Source: Gammaproteobacteria bacterium (lineage in GTDB: Bacteria > Pseudomonadota > Gammaproteobacteria > Steroidobacterales > Woeseiaceae). From it: a stretch of 43,871 bases of DNA. The stretch is from NCBI GenBank assembly GCA_029861535.1, contig JAOTZC010000019.1, positions 1 to 43,871 on the forward strand, given 5' to 3'. Under the pieces are notes generated by a model. It ran no database searches, had not been told where the DNA came from, and saw only the letters and a list, made by a program, of their open reading frames with translations. Positions 7,410 to 15,245 of this stretch are shown one piece after another; position 1 is the first letter of the stretch, and every line of letters starts with the position of its first letter. The translations under genes and the position numbers were made by a program.

Positions 7410-7676
7410 ATGCAGGTTGAAATAGTCTACGCAATGGCCGATGAGCAGGCCTTGCTCGAGTTGCACGTCGCTGAAGGTTCGAGCGTGCAAAACGTTATTG
7501 ATTCGTCCGCCATTTATGATCGATTCCCGACCGAGGATTTGACAAAGTGCGCGGTAGGTATTTGGGGTCGGCCCGTCCAGCGCAGCGATATCGTTCGGGA
7601 CGGCGACCGCGTAGAGCTATATCGACCGTTGACTATGGACCCGCGTGAGGCCCGCCGACTGCGTGCTAAAGACTAG
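7410..7676 (+). CDS. rnfH: RnfH family ubiquitin-like protein
   Basis: An 88-residue protein with the RnfH/RatB pattern: MQVEIVYAMADEQALLELHV, a middle CAVGIWGRPVQRSDIVRDGD and the closing block RVELYRPLTMDPREARRLRA. The family has a beta-grasp (ubiquitin-like) fold of unknown function. ATG 7410 is taken as the start; GTG 7398, adding four residues, is possible and is only five bases from the ratA stop. The 3' end overlaps the convergent bamE by 11 bases (7666-7676). Confidence 0.88.
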   Translation: MQVEIVYAMADEQALLELHVAEGSSVQNVIDSSAIYDRFPTEDLTKCAVGIWGRPVQRSDIVRDGDRVELYRPLTMDPREARRLRAKD

Positions 7677-8010
7677 GATCGAGTTCCTGGTCTTTGCGAA
7701 TTTCGACGACGCGATCGTCTGCAAAAAAAATTGATACCCAGCGAGTGAAGTCCGCCTCCCGCCGACCAACTTTCAAGTAATAAATGTAGTCCCACCGGTC
7801 AGCGTGGAACGGGTCGTCAACCAATGGTGTTCCCAATAGAAAGCGAATCTGATTGCGGGTCATGCCGACTTCTACCTGATCCAGGTCTTCCTGCTTAATC
7901 AGGTTGCCTTGCGAGATGCTGGCGCGGTATACGCAGCCAGCCGTCATAAGCGTCGCAACGAGTATCAGCAACAGGGAAACTCGTTTCAATTTTGAGGTTT
8001 GAAAGCGCAT
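7666..8010 (-). CDS. bamE: Outer membrane assembly lipoprotein BamE
   Basis: A 114-residue lipoprotein. The signal peptide ends in TLMTAGC with C26 as the lipidated residue; E. coli BamE has the same LTAGC form. The mature domain reads SISQGNLIKQEDLDQVEVGM, then TRNQIRFLLGTPLVDDPF and RWDYIYYL, the SmpA/OmlA (BamE) pattern. It stabilises the BamA-BamD outer-membrane beta-barrel assembly machine. ATG 8010 is chosen because a longer frame to 8091 would precede the signal peptide with unrelated residues and cross the promoter. It is divergent from fur, as in many gammaproteobacteria, and convergent with rnfH. Confidence 0.95.
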   Translation of the reverse strand: MRFQTSKLKRVSLLLILVATLMTAGCVYRASISQGNLIKQEDLDQVEVGMTRNQIRFLLGTPLVDDPFHADRWDYIYYLKVGRREADFTRWVSIFFADDRVVEIRKDQELDPSL

Positions 8011-8073
8011 GCAGTAATTCGATTCCGGGTGCTGGCAACGCCACCGTGGTAGTTCGGTGGGGCTTTCTGCGTC

Positions 8074-8079
8074 ATAATA
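8074..8079 (-). promoter_or_regulatory. bamE -10 box (TATTAT)
   Basis: TATTAT on the minus strand, about 65 bases before the bamE start, in the 134-base bamE/fur divergent gap. No good -35 is seen. Confidence 0.35.
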
Positions 8080-8101
8080 GGCGCGCATCATACCGTCTTG
8101 A

Positions 8102-8132
8102 TTGACATCACGATACCCGCATTACCTACGAC
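8102..8132 (+). promoter_or_regulatory. Candidate fur promoter
   Basis: A consensus -35 TTGACA at 8102-8107. The best -10 is TACGAC (8127-8132) at a 19-base spacing, so the -10 is weak. I see no clear Fur box in the gap. Confidence 0.35.
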
Positions 8133-8144
8133 GCGAGGCGCTCG

Positions 8145-8555
8145 ATGGAGCAACGTCAGGAACTACGCAAAGCCGGCTTGAAGATCACTTTACCGAGGCT
8201 CAAGATTCTCGAGATCCTTGAAAGTTCCAAGCTCAGACACATGAGCGCCGAGGACATCTATCGAGAATTAATCGACTCTGAAGAAGATATCGGTCTTGCC
8301 ACTGTTTATCGCGTGCTGACCCAATTCGAAGCGGCCGGCCTGGTTACGCGCCACAATTTCGAAGGCGGGCATTCAGTCTTCGAGCTCGACGACGGCGAAC
8401 ATCATGACCATATGGTCTGTGTCGACAGTGGTGAAGTCGTCGAGTTTGTTAGTGAAGACATTGAGCGCTTGCAGAAGGAAGTTGCCGCCAAACACGGCTA
8501 CGAGCTGCTCGACCACAATTTGGTCCTGTACGTAAAGCAGAAAAAGAAACAATAA
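8145..8555 (+). CDS. fur: Ferric uptake regulator Fur
   Basis: A 136-residue Fur. It has an N-terminal winged helix (LRKAGLKITLPRLKILEILE, recognition region IGLATVYRVLTQFEAAGLV) and a C-terminal dimerisation domain with metal ligands in E85-HHDH89. After C92 the expected second cysteine of the structural CxxC is Ser95 (CVDS), and there is no C-terminal cysteine pair. This matches the Pseudomonas-type Fur (C-x-K-T) rather than E. coli Fur. With Fe(II) it represses iron-uptake genes. ATG 8145 is preceded by GAGGCG. It is convergent with recN, with 20 bases between stops. Confidence 0.95.
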   Translation: MEQRQELRKAGLKITLPRLKILEILESSKLRHMSAEDIYRELIDSEEDIGLATVYRVLTQFEAAGLVTRHNFEGGHSVFELDDGEHHDHMVCVDSGEVVEFVSEDIERLQKEVAAKHGYELLDHNLVLYVKQKKKQ

Positions 8556-8575
8556 TCGACACCGAGCGGCAGAGA

Positions 8576-10258
8576 TTAGGCGCGTTTTTTTGGCGCGCCT
8601 GCGAGCATCTCAGCCGCATGTTCGAGCGTCTTTTTCGTGATCTCCACACCACCAAGCATGCGTGCAAGCTCTTCGATGCGTTCATCGTTGCTAAGCGCTT
8701 GCACCGATGTTCTGGTCACTTTACCGTCACTGACTTTCGCAATCCGAAAGTGCTGCGTGGCGAGGCTCGCGACTTGCGGCAGGTGAGTTACGCACAGCAC
8801 TTGCCTCGAATTACCCAGTTCGGCGAGGCGGCGGCCGAGCATTTCGGCAATACCACCGCCGACGCCTGAGTCGACCTCGTCAAACACCATCGTTGGGATT
8901 TTGCTGCCTGCGCTCGCGATGACCTGGATCGACAACGCCATGCGTGACAGTTCACCACCGGATGCCACTTTTGACAAAGGCATCAATGGCTGGCCAGGGT
9001 TGGCCGTGATCAAAAACTCAACGTCGTCAATTCCATGCTCGCGCGCCGAATCTTCTGCAACGCGTTCAACGCTGATTTCGAAGTTACCACCGGGCATGCC
9101 GAGACCGTGCATCGCCTCGGTGATCGCTGCCGATAGTTTCTTCGCGGCCTTGCGTCGTTTCGTTGAAAGCTCGGTTGCAAGCTTCAAGTATCGATCGCGC
9201 GCAATTATTGCCTGCTGCTCGAGTTCTCGTCCGCGTTCCTCGGCGTTTGACAATTCATCAAGCTCCATTTCGAGACTTTTTGTGAGCATCGGTAGCTCGG
9301 TTGCTTCGACGCGATGCTTGCGCGAAATGGTCTGAATCGCATCAAGCCGTTCCTCGACCTGATTCCGTCGCATCGGGTCCGCATCGATGGTCGCGGCGTA
9401 ACGGCGAAGTTCGTCGGCTGCCTCGGAGATCTGTATTCCAGCGCTCTCGACGAGTTCGACGACAGGCGAAAGAGCGTCGTCGTATTGGACGAGGACTTCA
9501 ATAGCACGGGTCGCATTCGCGACTAATTTATTCGCATTGTCGACATCGTTATCGAACAACGCATCAAGGGCGTGATTGACGCCATCAACCAACCGCCCAC
9601 TATTCGCAAGACGCTGTCGTTCCGCATACAAATTCTCAATCTCGCCCGCCTGCACAGATAGCGACTTGAGTTCCTGAAGTTGAAACGTAAGTAAGTCTAG
9701 GCGCGATGCTCGGTCGACTTCGGCATCGCGTAGCTGCCGAAATCGAACTGAAAGTGCGTGCCATTCGACGTACGCCGCTGCGGTTATTTGGCGTGTTTTG
9801 AGAAGTCCGCCGAAATGGTCGAGCAGGTCGCGTTGTACCGCAGGTCGTCCGAGCGACTGGTGAAAGTGCTGGCCGTGTATGTCCACGAGATGCTCACCGA
9901 TGGATTTGAGCTGCTGTACCGGAACTGCGTTTCCATTGATAAATGCACGCGAGCGGCCGTCGGCATTGATAACGCGTCGCAGCAAGCATTCGCCGCCGAC
10001 GTCGAGCGATTGAGCACCGAGCCACTCAGCGACTTTCGGCAGCCCAGAAATATCGAATTCGGCACTGAATTCGGCGCGCTTCGCACCGTTGCGGACCAGT
10101 TGCGCGCTGCCGCGCTCGCCGAGCACAAGGCCCAGCGCATCGACAAGAATGGACTTGCCCGCGCCAGTCTCGCCAGTCAGTACCGACATACCTGGCTCGA
10201 ACTCGACTTCTATTCGGTCGACGATGGCAAAGTCGCGGACTTGCAGGCTGACGAGCAT
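8576..10258 (-). CDS. recN: DNA repair protein RecN
   Basis: A 560-residue SMC-like ATPase. Walker A is GETGAGKS at residues 29-36, next to the N-terminal LQVRDFAIVDRIEVEF. A central coiled coil follows (about 160-370), and the C-terminal head carries the ABC signature KVASGGELSRMALSIQV and Walker B TMVFDEVDSGVGG. The length matches the family (about 555). RecN acts early at double-strand breaks, tethering DNA for RecA-dependent repair. It starts two bases after the nadK stop (TAGCGATG), so the two genes form an operon with likely coupled translation. No LexA box was visible before nadK. Confidence 0.97.
   Translation of the reverse strand: MLVSLQVRDFAIVDRIEVEFEPGMSVLTGETGAGKSILVDALGLVLGERGSAQLVRNGAKRAEFSAEFDISGLPKVAEWLGAQSLDVGGECLLRRVINADGRSRAFINGNAVPVQQLKSIGEHLVDIHGQHFHQSLGRPAVQRDLLDHFGGLLKTRQITAAAYVEWHALSVRFRQLRDAEVDRASRLDLLTFQLQELKSLSVQAGEIENLYAERQRLANSGRLVDGVNHALDALFDNDVDNANKLVANATRAIEVLVQYDDALSPVVELVESAGIQISEAADELRRYAATIDADPMRRNQVEERLDAIQTISRKHRVEATELPMLTKSLEMELDELSNAEERGRELEQQAIIARDRYLKLATELSTKRRKAAKKLSAAITEAMHGLGMPGGNFEISVERVAEDSAREHGIDDVEFLITANPGQPLMPLSKVASGGELSRMALSIQVIASAGSKIPTMVFDEVDSGVGGGIAEMLGRRLAELGNSRQVLCVTHLPQVASLATQHFRIAKVSDGKVTRTSVQALSNDERIEELARMLGGVEITKKTLEHAAEMLAGAPKKRA
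8578..8600. repeat. Inverted repeat at the fur/recN convergent junction
   Basis: AGGCGCG (8578-8584) and CGCGCCT (8594-8600) with a nine-base loop containing T7. It overlaps the recN stop codon. No T-run follows the stem on either strand, so it is not a canonical terminator; it may protect the 3' end of the fur or recN mRNA. Confidence 0.4.
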
Positions 10259-10260
10259 CG

Positions 10261-11154
10261 CTACGATTCCAGCTGCTGGCGAACGCGGCTGTCACGGCCC
10301 CATAATAACTTGGAGCGCAAAATTCCGTAGAAGTCGTAACCGGGTGGATGGACCAATGACATTCGCCTCGATGCCTTGCTGATCATGAGCCGATCTTTCG
10401 GTTGAAATTCACCGATTGAGCGGCCGTCAACGGCGATCTCGGCTTTGGTTTCGTCGCGTCGCAGTAATCGCACTTCAATTGTCTGTTCGGCGGATATAAC
10501 GATTGGGCGATCAGTCAGCGTGTGTGGGCAAACCGGTACGACAACTACAGCATCTTGCTGCGGTTCGACAATGGGCCCCCCACAACTGAGCGCGTACGCC
10601 GTCGATCCGGTCGGTGTCGCGACGATGAGGCCATCGCCCGCATGAGTGTTGACGTAGTGATCGCCTACTCGAGTTTCGAAATCCACCATACGACCGGTCC
10701 CGCCACGCTGCAATACGACGTCGTTAAGCGCAACCGCCGAGATTTCTGAACCGTCCGAATGCTTGAGCATGGCTTGCAGCTGCAGCCGTGACTCGCGCGT
10801 GTAGCTGCCGCTGAGGACATGGTCGACGCTGGACAGCATCTCATCGGGAGTGATGTCGGCAAGAAAGCCAAGGCGGCCGCGGTTGACACCTAATAGCGGC
10901 ACATCATTGTCACTGGCAAGGCGGGCGGCGTACAACATGGTGCCATCGCCGCCGATCGCGATGATTAGATCGGCATGGTCGGCAAGAACATTTTCTTCAA
11001 ACCGCGTCACGTCGAGATCGAGTGACATGTTGTCTGTCGCGAGCACCTCTATGCGTTGTTTTGTTAAATGTCGTGCCAGCAGAGACATGGGGTCGGCGAC
11101 ACGCGGATCATCGTGGCGACCCAGTATCGCGACTCTTTGAAACTCTTTGCCCAT
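10261..11154 (-). CDS. nadK: NAD kinase
   Basis: A 297-residue ATP-NAD kinase (PpnK). The catalytic GGDGT motif is at residues 68-72, and the second family block reads ATPTGSTAYALSCGGPIV. It phosphorylates NAD+ to NADP+ in the cytosol. The length fits bacterial NadK (about 290-300). It is the first gene of the nadK-recN unit, the usual gammaproteobacterial arrangement, and is divergent from hrcA across 139 bases. Confidence 0.96.
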   Translation of the reverse strand: MGKEFQRVAILGRHDDPRVADPMSLLARHLTKQRIEVLATDNMSLDLDVTRFEENVLADHADLIIAIGGDGTMLYAARLASDNDVPLLGVNRGRLGFLADITPDEMLSSVDHVLSGSYTRESRLQLQAMLKHSDGSEISAVALNDVVLQRGGTGRMVDFETRVGDHYVNTHAGDGLIVATPTGSTAYALSCGGPIVEPQQDAVVVVPVCPHTLTDRPIVISAEQTIEVRLLRRDETKAEIAVDGRSIGEFQPKDRLMISKASRRMSLVHPPGYDFYGILRSKLLWGRDSRVRQQLES

Positions 11155-11173
11155 TTATGTTTTCGCTCTACCG

Positions 11174-11241
11174 CGGTCCGGAATTTAAGTGGACCGGCAT
11201 TGTTACAGACCCTTGACCGACCGCCAAGCGGTTGCTAGCGT
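11174..11241. promoter_or_regulatory. nadK/hrcA divergent region with two inverted repeats and a candidate hrcA promoter
   Basis: CGGTCC-N11-GGACCG occupies 11174-11196, and ACCGC-CAA-GCGGT occupies 11220-11232. The second repeat lies in the 17-base spacer between TTGACC (11213-11218) and TAGCGT (11236-11241), a plausible but weak promoter for hrcA. No CIRCE element (TTAGCACTC-N9-GAGTGCTAA) is present. Confidence 0.35.
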
Positions 11242-11293
11242 GTGTTCAGACACTATCACAGCAAGGTGTGCACGATTTCGGTGTTTCCTGCAA

Positions 11294-12352
11294 ATGTCTG
11301 CAGATGCAATCACTTCAGCTCCCAATGACCGCGCTCAGCATTTGCTGCGCGTTCTGATCCAGCGCTATATCCGCGACGGTCTGCCGGTCGGTTCGCGAAC
11401 GTTATCGAAAGATTCGGGGCTCGACCTGAGTCCGGCCACTATCCGAAATGTGATGTCCGACCTCGAGGATATGGGCTTGGTATCGGCGCCGCATACCTCG
11501 GCGGGCAGGGTGCCGACATCGCAAGGCTATCGATTGTTTGTCGACACTCTGGTGCGTTATCGCCAGCCGAAAGGCGGCGAAATGGAGAAGCTCAAAACGC
11601 AGCTGACCGATGCCGGCGATGATCCGGGGTCGCTGATCAATTCAGTGTCACGAATGCTCTCCGATGTCACGAGTCTCGCCGGTGTTGTATCGGTGCCAAG
11701 AGGTCAGCATGCGACACTGCGTCAAATTGAATTTCTGTCGCTTTCGGACAACCGCATTCTGGTCATTCTGGTAATCAATGATCGCGAAGTTCAGAATCGA
11801 ATCCTGCATGTTGACCGCGATTATTCGACGTCGGAACTGACGCAGGCTGCAAATTTCATTAACGAACATTATGCGGGCACGGAACTTCGAAGTGTTCGTG
11901 AACGCATTGTTGAAGATCTCGAGCGCTTACGTACGTCAATGAACCAGGCAATGGTTGACATCATTGCGGTGGCTCAGTCTGCGATAAAAGAAGCGCCGCC
12001 GACCCGTTCAGATTTTGTCGTCGCCGGCGAAACTAATCTGATGGACTTCGCCGAACTGTCCGACGTCGAGACGCTCCGGCGACTGTTCGAAGCATTCTCG
12101 AAAAAACGCCTGATCCTCGATCTGCTGGATCGCAGCATCCATGCCGAAGGAGTGCAGGTTTTCATCGGTGAAGAATCCGGCTTTAAGATTCTCGACGATT
12201 GCAGCGTCGTCACGGCGCCATACCATTTCGACGACGACACGATCGGCGTTCTCGGCGTTATCGGTCCGACGCGGATGGCGTATGACCGTGTTGTGCCGAT
12301 CGTGGACTTGACGGCGCGGCTGCTGCGCTCGGCGATCAACCCGCACAAATAG
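11294..12352 (+). CDS. hrcA: Heat-inducible transcription repressor HrcA
   Basis: A 352-residue repressor. The N-terminal winged helix is typical: LLRVLIQRYIRDGLPVGSRT, then SPATIRNVMSDLEDMGLV and PHTSAGRVPTSQGYRLFVD. The length fits the family (about 340-350). HrcA normally binds CIRCE operators before grpE, dnaK or groE and is itself tuned by GroEL. ATG 11294 starts at MSADAITSAPNDRAQ; the longer frame from 11189 lacks conservation and crosses the promoter region. It precedes grpE by 176 bases. No CIRCE sequence is seen before hrcA, grpE or dnaK, so its targets may be elsewhere, for example groE. Confidence 0.95.
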   Translation: MSADAITSAPNDRAQHLLRVLIQRYIRDGLPVGSRTLSKDSGLDLSPATIRNVMSDLEDMGLVSAPHTSAGRVPTSQGYRLFVDTLVRYRQPKGGEMEKLKTQLTDAGDDPGSLINSVSRMLSDVTSLAGVVSVPRGQHATLRQIEFLSLSDNRILVILVINDREVQNRILHVDRDYSTSELTQAANFINEHYAGTELRSVRERIVEDLERLRTSMNQAMVDIIAVAQSAIKEAPPTRSDFVVAGETNLMDFAELSDVETLRRLFEAFSKKRLILDLLDRSIHAEGVQVFIGEESGFKILDDCSVVTAPYHFDDDTIGVLGVIGPTRMAYDRVVPIVDLTARLLRSAINPHK

Positions 12353-12427
12353 CGTGTGGTCCGCGTGGGCCGTCGCTTGTATCGTGCCTTCCGTGGTCAA
12401 AAAAAAGGCCAAAAATCGACCAAAGTG

Positions 12428-12456
12428 CTTGATATTTGTGGCGCGGACCCCAAACT
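12428..12456 (+). promoter_or_regulatory. Sigma-32 heat-shock promoter of grpE
   Basis: CTTGATA at 12428-12434, a 13-base spacer, then CCCCAAACT at 12448-12456. The RpoH consensus is CTTGAAA and CCCCATNT with 11-16 bases between. Initiation near 12463 gives a leader of about 65 bases. Confidence 0.8.
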
Positions 12457-12528
12457 GCGTGTCACTTCCGTATGGCCGCGGCGAGGCGGCCAATAACTGT
12501 TAGCAATATGCTGGTGGAGCACGATTTG

Positions 12529-13119
12529 ATGAACGGCCAAGCCCAACATCCTGATGAATCCAAAATGGATAGCGACGAGCTTGAGAACAGCGAGCTCGAC
12601 GCGGATGCTGATCAAACCGGAGAGGCAGAAGCCGCTAGCGAAGCGATTGATCCGCTGCAAGCCGCCGAGGCGAAAGCTGCCGAGAACTGGGACCGGTACC
12701 TGCGCGCTGCCGCTGAAACAGAAAACGTGCGCAAGCGGGCAACTCGCGATGTCGAAAACGCCCACAAATACGCAATCGAGAATTTCGGCCGCGAGCTGCT
12801 GGCCGTCAAGGACAGCCTCGAGATGGGCATCCAGGCTGCTGACGATGCCGATGCGGCGGCGCTATTGGCCGGAAAAGCAGCGACCCTAAAGGTATTGGCG
12901 ACGACACTGGAACGTTTCGGCATCGAGGAAATCGATCCGGAAGGCGAACCGTTCGATCCCGAGCGCCACCAGGCGATGACGATGCAGCCTTCTGAGGAGG
13001 TCGAGCCAGGTTCGGTGCTGAGCGTCATTCAGAAAGGCTATTTGCTGAACGGGCGCCTGCTACGGCCTGCCATGGTCGTCGTGGCCGCTGAGCCACCTGG
13101 GCGGCCAGCTGAAGATTAG
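12529..13119 (+). CDS. grpE: Nucleotide exchange factor GrpE
   Basis: A 196-residue GrpE. An acidic, disordered N-terminus (about 1-45) precedes the long dimer helix (ENWDRYLRAAAETENVRKRA) and the beta-wing domain ending ERHQAMTMQPSEEVEPGSVL and QKGYLLNGRLLRPAMVVVA, the family signature. It releases ADP from DnaK. I chose ATG 12529 because GGTGGAG (12513-12519) lies at good spacing; ATG 12508, adding seven residues, lacks a ribosome binding site. It is driven by the RpoH promoter at 12428 and followed by dnaK after 119 bases. Confidence 0.95.
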   Translation: MNGQAQHPDESKMDSDELENSELDADADQTGEAEAASEAIDPLQAAEAKAAENWDRYLRAAAETENVRKRATRDVENAHKYAIENFGRELLAVKDSLEMGIQAADDADAAALLAGKAATLKVLATTLERFGIEEIDPEGEPFDPERHQAMTMQPSEEVEPGSVLSVIQKGYLLNGRLLRPAMVVVAAEPPGRPAED

Positions 13120-13165
13120 CGGCATTGGCGGGGGCCTGGCGCATGCATCGCCTGTATCGGAATTG

Positions 13166-13194
13166 CTTGAAATACAGCCTGCCGACCCCACGTA
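13166..13194 (+). promoter_or_regulatory. Sigma-32 heat-shock promoter of dnaK
   Basis: CTTGAAA (exact -35 consensus) at 13166-13172, a 13-base spacer, and CCCCACGTA at 13186-13194. The spacing equals that of the grpE promoter. Initiation near 13201 leaves a leader of about 38 bases before dnaK. Confidence 0.85.
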
Positions 13195-13238
13195 CAAGCC
13201 AATTCGGTCAACACACACGATTTTTGGAGTAGAACATA

Positions 13239-15161
13239 ATGGGTAAAGTGATTGGTATCGATTTGGGTACCACGAACTCTTGCGTAGCCGTGATGGAGGG
13301 CGATAAGCCCAAGGTCATCGAAAACTCGGAAGGCGATCGCACGACGCCTTCTATAGTCGCGTTTAGCAAGGACGACCAGGTCCTCGTTGGCCAGTCGGCC
13401 AAGCGCCAGGCCGTGACAAATCCAGAAAATACGTTGTTTGCGGTTAAACGCCTGATTGGGCGTCGCTTTGAAGACGACGTGGTGCAGCGCGACATCAAGA
13501 TGGTGCCGTACACCATCACTAAAGCGGACAATGGCGACGCTTGGGTCGAGGCTAATGGCAAAGCGATGGCGCCGCCAGAAATATCGGCGCGCGTCCTGAT
13601 GAAAATGAAAAAAACGGCTGAGGACTATCTTGGCGAGGCTGTAACCGAAGCTGTGGTAACGGTTCCGGCTTATTTCAACGACTCGCAGCGTCAGGCCACC
13701 AAAGATGCCGGCAAGATTGCGGGACTTGACGTTAAGCGCATTATTAATGAGCCAACGGCAGCCGCCCTTGCTTATGGCATGGACAAGAAGCGTGGCGACA
13801 AGAAAATCGCGGTATTCGATCTTGGTGGCGGAACCTTCGACGTGTCGATCATTGAAATTGCCGAAGTCGATGGTGAGCACCAGTTCGAAGTGTTGGCGAC
13901 GAATGGTGATACGTTTCTTGGTGGTGAAGACTTCGATCTGCGCGTGATCGAGTATTTGACGTCGGAATTCGAGCGCGAAAGCGGCGTCGATATCTCATCG
14001 GATCCGCTGGCAATGCAGCGCCTGAAAGAGGCCGCAGAAAAAGCCAAAATCGAACTGAGCACGCAGCAGCAGACTGAGGTCAATCTGCCGTACGTCACCG
14101 CTGACGCCAGCGGGCCAAAACATCTGAACATTAAACTGACACGTGCCAAACTCGAATCGTTGGTCGACAAGCTTGTCGAGCGCACGATGGGCCCATGCAA
14201 GATCGCGCTGAACGACGCCGGTCTCAAGGTCAACGAAATTGACGACGTGATACTAGTCGGCGGCCAGACGCGCATGCCGAAAGTATTTGAGGCCGTACAA
14301 AACTTCTTTGGCAAAGAACCACGCAGAGACGTAAATCCGGATGAGGCAGTTGCGCTAGGCGCTGCAATCCAGGGCGGTGTGCTTGCCGGCGACGTCAAGG
14401 ATGTCTTGCTACTCGACGTTACACCATTGTCGCTAGGTATCGAGACGCTCGGCGGAGTCATGACGAAGCTGATCGACAAGAACACGACGATTCCGGCCAA
14501 TGCCGAGCAGGTGTTTTCGACGGCCGACGACAATCAGACGGCCGTGACGATTCATGTGCTTCAGGGCGAGCGTGAGCGGGCGATGGACAACAAGTCTCTG
14601 GGTCGATTCGACCTTGCGGATCTTCCGGCCGCACCGCGAGGCCTGCCGCAGATCGAAGTCAAGTTTGATATTGATGCGAACGGCATCTTGAATGTATCTG
14701 CGAAAGACAAGGCAACGGGCAAGAGCCAGACAATTGTGATTAAAGCGTCAAGCGGATTATCCGATGATGAAATAGATCAGATGGTGACGGATGCCGAAAG
14801 TCACGCCGAAGAGGATCGGAAGTTCCGCGAGCTCGTCGATGCGCGTAATCAGGCCGATGGTCTGATTCACGCCACCGAAAAGACGCTGTCTGAGCTTGGT
14901 GAAAAGGCATCGGCCGAAGAGCGGCTTGCGGTCGAGAACGCGGTCTCCGATTTGAAGTCGGCCCTCGAAAAGGACGACAAGGCCTCGATCGAAGCCAAGA
15001 CAGCGGCGCTGGCGGAGGCCTCGGGCGGGCTTGCACAAAAACTCTATGAGCAGCAAAGCGCTGAAGGTGAAGCGGCCGCGGGCGATGACAGTGGCGCGTC
15101 CGGCGATGACGTCGTCGATGCCGAATTTGAGGAAGTCGACAAGGACGATGAGAATAGTTAG
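13239..15161 (+). CDS. dnaK: Molecular chaperone DnaK (Hsp70)
   Basis: A 640-residue Hsp70. The ATPase domain opens [20 protein letters not shown] with the phosphate loop, and contains [17 protein letters not shown] and [15 protein letters not shown]. The substrate domain starts near residue 390 ([18 protein letters not shown]), and the C-terminus is the usual acidic tail with [11 protein letters not shown]. It folds and protects proteins with DnaJ and GrpE in the cytosol. GGAG lies just before the ATG at 13239. Its own RpoH promoter sits in the gap after grpE, so it can be expressed above the upstream genes. Confidence 0.99.
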   Translation: MGKVIGIDLGTTNSCVAVMEGDKPKVIENSEGDRTTPSIVAFSKDDQVLVGQSAKRQAVTNPENTLFAVKRLIGRRFEDDVVQRDIKMVPYTITKADNGDAWVEANGKAMAPPEISARVLMKMKKTAEDYLGEAVTEAVVTVPAYFNDSQRQATKDAGKIAGLDVKRIINEPTAAALAYGMDKKRGDKKIAVFDLGGGTFDVSIIEIAEVDGEHQFEVLATNGDTFLGGEDFDLRVIEYLTSEFERESGVDISSDPLAMQRLKEAAEKAKIELSTQQQTEVNLPYVTADASGPKHLNIKLTRAKLESLVDKLVERTMGPCKIALNDAGLKVNEIDDVILVGGQTRMPKVFEAVQNFFGKEPRRDVNPDEAVALGAAIQGGVLAGDVKDVLLLDVTPLSLGIETLGGVMTKLIDKNTTIPANAEQVFSTADDNQTAVTIHVLQGERERAMDNKSLGRFDLADLPAAPRGLPQIEVKFDIDANGILNVSAKDKATGKSQTIVIKASSGLSDDEIDQMVTDAESHAEEDRKFRELVDARNQADGLIHATEKTLSELGEKASAEERLAVENAVSDLKSALEKDDKASIEAKTAALAEASGGLAQKLYEQQSAEGEAAAGDDSGASGDDVVDAEFEEVDKDDENS

Positions 15162-15210
15162 GCGTAATGTGACGTAAGCTTTATCCCGTAGCTTGTTCAT
15201 TTAACAATGA

Positions 15211-15230
15211 GGGCGCCGCTTGCGGCGCCC
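15211..15230 (+). terminator. Perfect hairpin between dnaK and dnaJ
   Basis: GGGCGCCGC (15211-15219), TT, GCGGCGCCC (15222-15230): a nine-base perfect stem, equivalent to a CUUG-closed loop. No T-run follows, so it is more likely an mRNA-stabilising or pausing hairpin than a full terminator. It may keep dnaJ expression below dnaK. Confidence 0.6.
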
Positions 15231-15245
15231 GAAACTTAAGACAAC

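Noticed and set aside
6959..7676. ratA-rnfH as a toxin-antitoxin system
   Set aside because: Despite the old RatAB names, RatA is a Coq10-like START protein and RnfH is not shown to be an antitoxin.
12395..12425. TGGTC/GACCA inverted repeat after hrcA as a terminator
   Set aside because: A five-base stem with a loop of about 18 bases and no T-run is too weak to call.
13116..13880. 254-residue minus-strand frame opposite dnaK
   Set aside because: Antisense shadow of dnaK with no domain or ribosome binding site.
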